Positions 4,591-6,382 of a DNA stretch of 6,382 bases are shown here, one piece after another (position 1 is the stretch's first letter; each line of letters starts with the position of its first letter). Both the position numbers and the translations under genes were made by a program. Source of the stretch: Dehalococcoidales bacterium (GTDB taxonomy: Bacteria; Chloroflexota; Dehalococcoidia; Dehalococcoidales; UBA5760); assembly GCA_030640485.1 (NCBI GenBank), contig DAOWJG010000049.1, forward strand, positions 1-6,382, given 5' to 3'. Below the pieces are notes generated by a model. The model did not search any database. It was not told the DNA's origin and worked only from the letters and a program-made list of their open reading frames with translations.

Positions 4591-5439
4591 GTGGACCTAT
4601 CCATCTTTGGCTACCAATTCATGCAGAACGCCATCCTTTCCGCCTTTCTCGGCGGTGTTGCCTGCGGCGTAATAGGTGTTTTCGTCGTATTGATGCACAT
4701 GCCCTTCATCGGCGTGTGCATGTCACACGCTGCCTTTGCCGGGGCTATGCTCGGCCTGTGGCTGGGCTTTAACCCCCTGCTCGGTGCCTTTGGTTTTTGT
4801 CTCATCGCCGCCGCCATCATTGGTCCCCTCGCTGACCGCGGGGAGCTTAGTCCCGACACCTCAGTCGGGATTATCTTTTCTCTTATGCTGGGGCTTGCCT
4901 TTCTCTTTATGGGACTGATGCCGGGCACCAAATCAGGAGCCCTGGAGATACTGTGGGGGAGTATTCTCACCAATACCAGAAGTGATGTCATATTGCTGGG
5001 CATAGTCGCCGCCGTAGTAGTCGGCCTGGTTATTGCTTTTTATAAAGAGTTTCAAGCCACCATTTTTCATCGTGATATGGCTCTAGCCGTTGGTATACCA
5101 GCTACCGCCATTTTCTACGGCGTTCTGTTTTTGACCGGGGCTACCATAACCGCCTCGCTGCGCCCTATTGGGGGGCTACTCATCTTTAGCCTTATTCTGA
5201 ATCCCGCTGCGGCTGCCTACCAGCTTACTTACAGCATGAAGCGGATGTTCCTCCTCTCCGCCGGCTTCGGTGTTCTTTCGGGTTGGATAGGCCTGCTTAT
5301 GTCATATCTTTTTAATATTCCCAGCGGCGCTACTATAGTAATTACCTCCTCGGTAATATTCCTAATCGCCAATATCTTCTCACCGAAGAAGAAGGTAAAG
5401 CGCTGGCAGAAGCAATCATTACTTGAGGAGAAGCAATGA
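4591..5439 (+). CDS. Metal ABC transporter permease, ABC-3 family (ZnuB/TroC-like)
   Basis: This is the integral membrane channel of the importer, 282 aa, the usual length. About eight or nine hydrophobic segments are visible, roughly residues 12-35, 40-60, 62-82, 90-112, 132-151, 170-188, 192-212, 219-241 and 246-264. Family features include SHAAFAGAMLG (45-55) near the second segment, GILWGSIL-type residues near 120, and RPIGGLLIFSLILNPAAAAYQLT around 191-213, the ABC-3 signature region. The C-terminal tail is lysine-rich and cytoplasmic. The start is GTG with a strong TAAGGAG (4576-4582) 8 bases upstream, which supports this codon. The last codons overlap the methyltransferase start (ATGA), so the two are translationally coupled. 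Confidence 0.94.
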   Translation: MDLSIFGYQFMQNAILSAFLGGVACGVIGVFVVLMHMPFIGVCMSHAAFAGAMLGLWLGFNPLLGAFGFCLIAAAIIGPLADRGELSPDTSVGIIFSLMLGLAFLFMGLMPGTKSGALEILWGSILTNTRSDVILLGIVAAVVVGLVIAFYKEFQATIFHRDMALAVGIPATAIFYGVLFLTGATITASLRPIGGLLIFSLILNPAAAAYQLTYSMKRMFLLSAGFGVLSGWIGLLMSYLFNIPSGATIVITSSVIFLIANIFSPKKKVKRWQKQSLLEEKQ

Positions 5440-6023
5440 CCAGGAGATTCTTTAACCAGAGAGCCGCTACCTGGGATAAAACCTGTTCCGAACCCGACGC
5501 GGCCAAGCTGGAACAAATGGTTAAGCGCCTGAATATTAAGGCCGGTTCCACATTGCTTGATGTGGGGACTGGGACCGGTGTCTTCCTTCCCCTTCTTTTG
5601 AGTAAGATTGGCCGGGAGGGACAGGTAGTTGCCCTTGACTTTGCTGAGGAGATGTTAAAAAAAGCCCTGTCTAAGTGCCTCGAGGGGAAGATTTATTACC
5701 TTCAGGCGAATGTCACCAGCCTCCCGCTTCGCAGGGAAATCTTCGATGTCGTTGTCTGCTATTCTAGCTTTCCTCACTTCCAAGACAAGCCCGAGACTCT
5801 TATAGAAATGAACCGGGTGACTAAAGATGACGGTAGACTATTAATCTGCCATACCTCAAGCCGAACTGAAATTAATGGGGTGCACCGACAAATCCCGACT
5901 GTAGAAAATGATGCTATTCCTGATGAGAGTGAGCTACGAGGTATGCTGTCACGAGCTGGATTTGTTGATATCAAGATAGCTGACAGCGCCGATAGTTATC
6001 TGGCCAGTGCTAGAAAGCCGTAG
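5436..6023 (+). CDS. Class I SAM-dependent methyltransferase, last gene of the metal operon
   Basis: This is a 195-aa cytoplasmic methyltransferase with a Rossmann-type SAM fold: N-terminal FFNQRAATWD, motif I LLDVGTGTGVFLP (40-52), acidic motif II in VVALDFAEEML (64-74), ANVTSLPL (91-98) and FDVVVCYSSFPHF (103-115). The substrate region has CHTSSRTEINGVH (138-150) and IPDESEL (161-167), features of a subgroup I recall from anaerobic bacteria and archaea. H114, H139 and H150 are candidates for a metal or active-site role. The substrate is unknown. It overlaps the permease by 4 bp (ATGA) with GAGGAG 5 bases before the ATG, so its product is probably made in step with the transporter. Methylation of a metallophore, corrinoid or tetrapyrrole intermediate, or metal(loid), are all only possibilities. 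Confidence 0.88.
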   Translation: MTRRFFNQRAATWDKTCSEPDAAKLEQMVKRLNIKAGSTLLDVGTGTGVFLPLLLSKIGREGQVVALDFAEEMLKKALSKCLEGKIYYLQANVTSLPLRREIFDVVVCYSSFPHFQDKPETLIEMNRVTKDDGRLLICHTSSRTEINGVHRQIPTVENDAIPDESELRGMLSRAGFVDIKIADSADSYLASARKP

Positions 6024-6029
6024 ACTGAC

Positions 6030-6382
6030 TCAACCCTCCCCAACTAGCTTAATTGTCTCGGGCTCAAGTTCCAGGCTGAAATCCAGGGCCTTTGGGGAAT
6101 GGGTAAGGGCACCAATAGAGATTATGTCAACCCCGCTCGCAGCTACCTCCCGGACATTAGTCAGGATAATACCCCCTGAGGCTTCTATCTTAATATGGCT
6201 GGGGATTAAGTTCCTAATGCGGTGCATTTCATCCGGGTTCATGTTATCCAGCATGATTATATCCGCTCCGCCACTAGCTGCCGCCAGGGCCTCCTCAGTG
6301 GTGCTGAGCTCAACCTCAACCGTTAAGTCCCTGGGTAGCGTCTGCTTAGCCTTAGCCACAATATCCTCTAGGCTCATACCTC
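6030..6382 (-). CDS. nadC: Nicotinate-nucleotide pyrophosphorylase (carboxylating), C-terminal part
   Basis: This is NadC (quinolinate phosphoribosyltransferase), which converts quinolinate and PRPP to nicotinate mononucleotide, CO2 and pyrophosphate in de novo NAD synthesis. Only the C-terminal 117 or so residues are in the window, out of about 280. The frame is open to the window edge. The ATG at 6377 is internal even though GAGGT precedes it, because it falls in the conserved region just after the family's KDNH motif. Diagnostic motifs are VEVELST, GADIIMLDNM, KIEASGGI and GVDIISIGALTHS, part of the alpha/beta barrel that binds the phosphoribosyl group. The TGA (complement of 6030-6032) is 6 bp from the methyltransferase stop on the other strand, so it is not part of the metal operon. 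Confidence 0.95.
   Translation of the reverse strand, partial: GMSLEDIVAKAKQTLPRDLTVEVELSTTEEALAAASGGADIIMLDNMNPDEMHRIRNLIPSHIKIEASGGIILTNVREVAASGVDIISIGALTHSPKALDFSLELEPETIKLVGEG

Noticed and set aside
4611..5003. Open reading frame of 130 codons on the minus strand
   Set aside because: It is antisense to the permease gene; its composition (Pro, Arg, Ser, Lys-rich) is typical of a shadow frame.
6375..6377. ATG with GAGGT upstream as a true nadC start
   Set aside because: The protein begins in the middle of the NadC C-terminal domain; the Shine-Dalgarno-like bases are coding sequence and the gene runs off the window.

Overview
The window looks like part of a chromosome of an anaerobic bacterium, most likely Chloroflexota (Dehalococcoidia-like). 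This assignment is inferred from the general look of the proteins (the stand-alone SWIM mini-protein, the CooT-family protein and the divergent metal-binding lipoprotein) and the moderate G+C content. No rRNA or other marker gene is present. I see no tRNA, CRISPR array, transposase or phage gene.

Layout. Positions 1-440 hold the 3' end of folC (+). A short SWIM zinc-finger protein (547-810, -) converges on it. An intergenic stretch of about 320 bp (811-1128) carries candidate promoters in both directions. fmdB (1129-1368) and dtd (1371-1820) form a tight two-gene unit. A Fur-family metalloregulator (about 1980-2384) follows. Next comes a compact same-strand operon (2448-6023): a 72-aa helical protein with an HxxxH motif, a CooT-family protein, a metal-binding lipoprotein, an ABC ATPase, an ABC-3 permease and a class I SAM methyltransferase. 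The 3' end of nadC (-) closes the window, tail-to-tail with the methyltransferase and only 6 bp away.

How the genes work together. The Fur-family protein has the two CxxC zinc sites of this family and lies directly upstream of the transporter operon. TTGCA-type repeats occur in front of both the regulator and the operon, so metal-dependent control of uptake plus autoregulation is the simplest model. The transporter is a complete three-part ABC importer of the ZnuABC/TroA type. Its binding protein lacks two of the three histidines that normally hold Zn or Mn and offers Cys, Met and Glu nearby instead. Together with the CooT-like protein, this makes nickel or another soft metal a real alternative to zinc.

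The parts most worth a second look are this non-canonical metal operon with its two small accessory proteins and terminal methyltransferase, the repeat cluster before it, and a perfect 12-bp hairpin flanked by a 7-bp direct repeat between the ATPase and permease genes.
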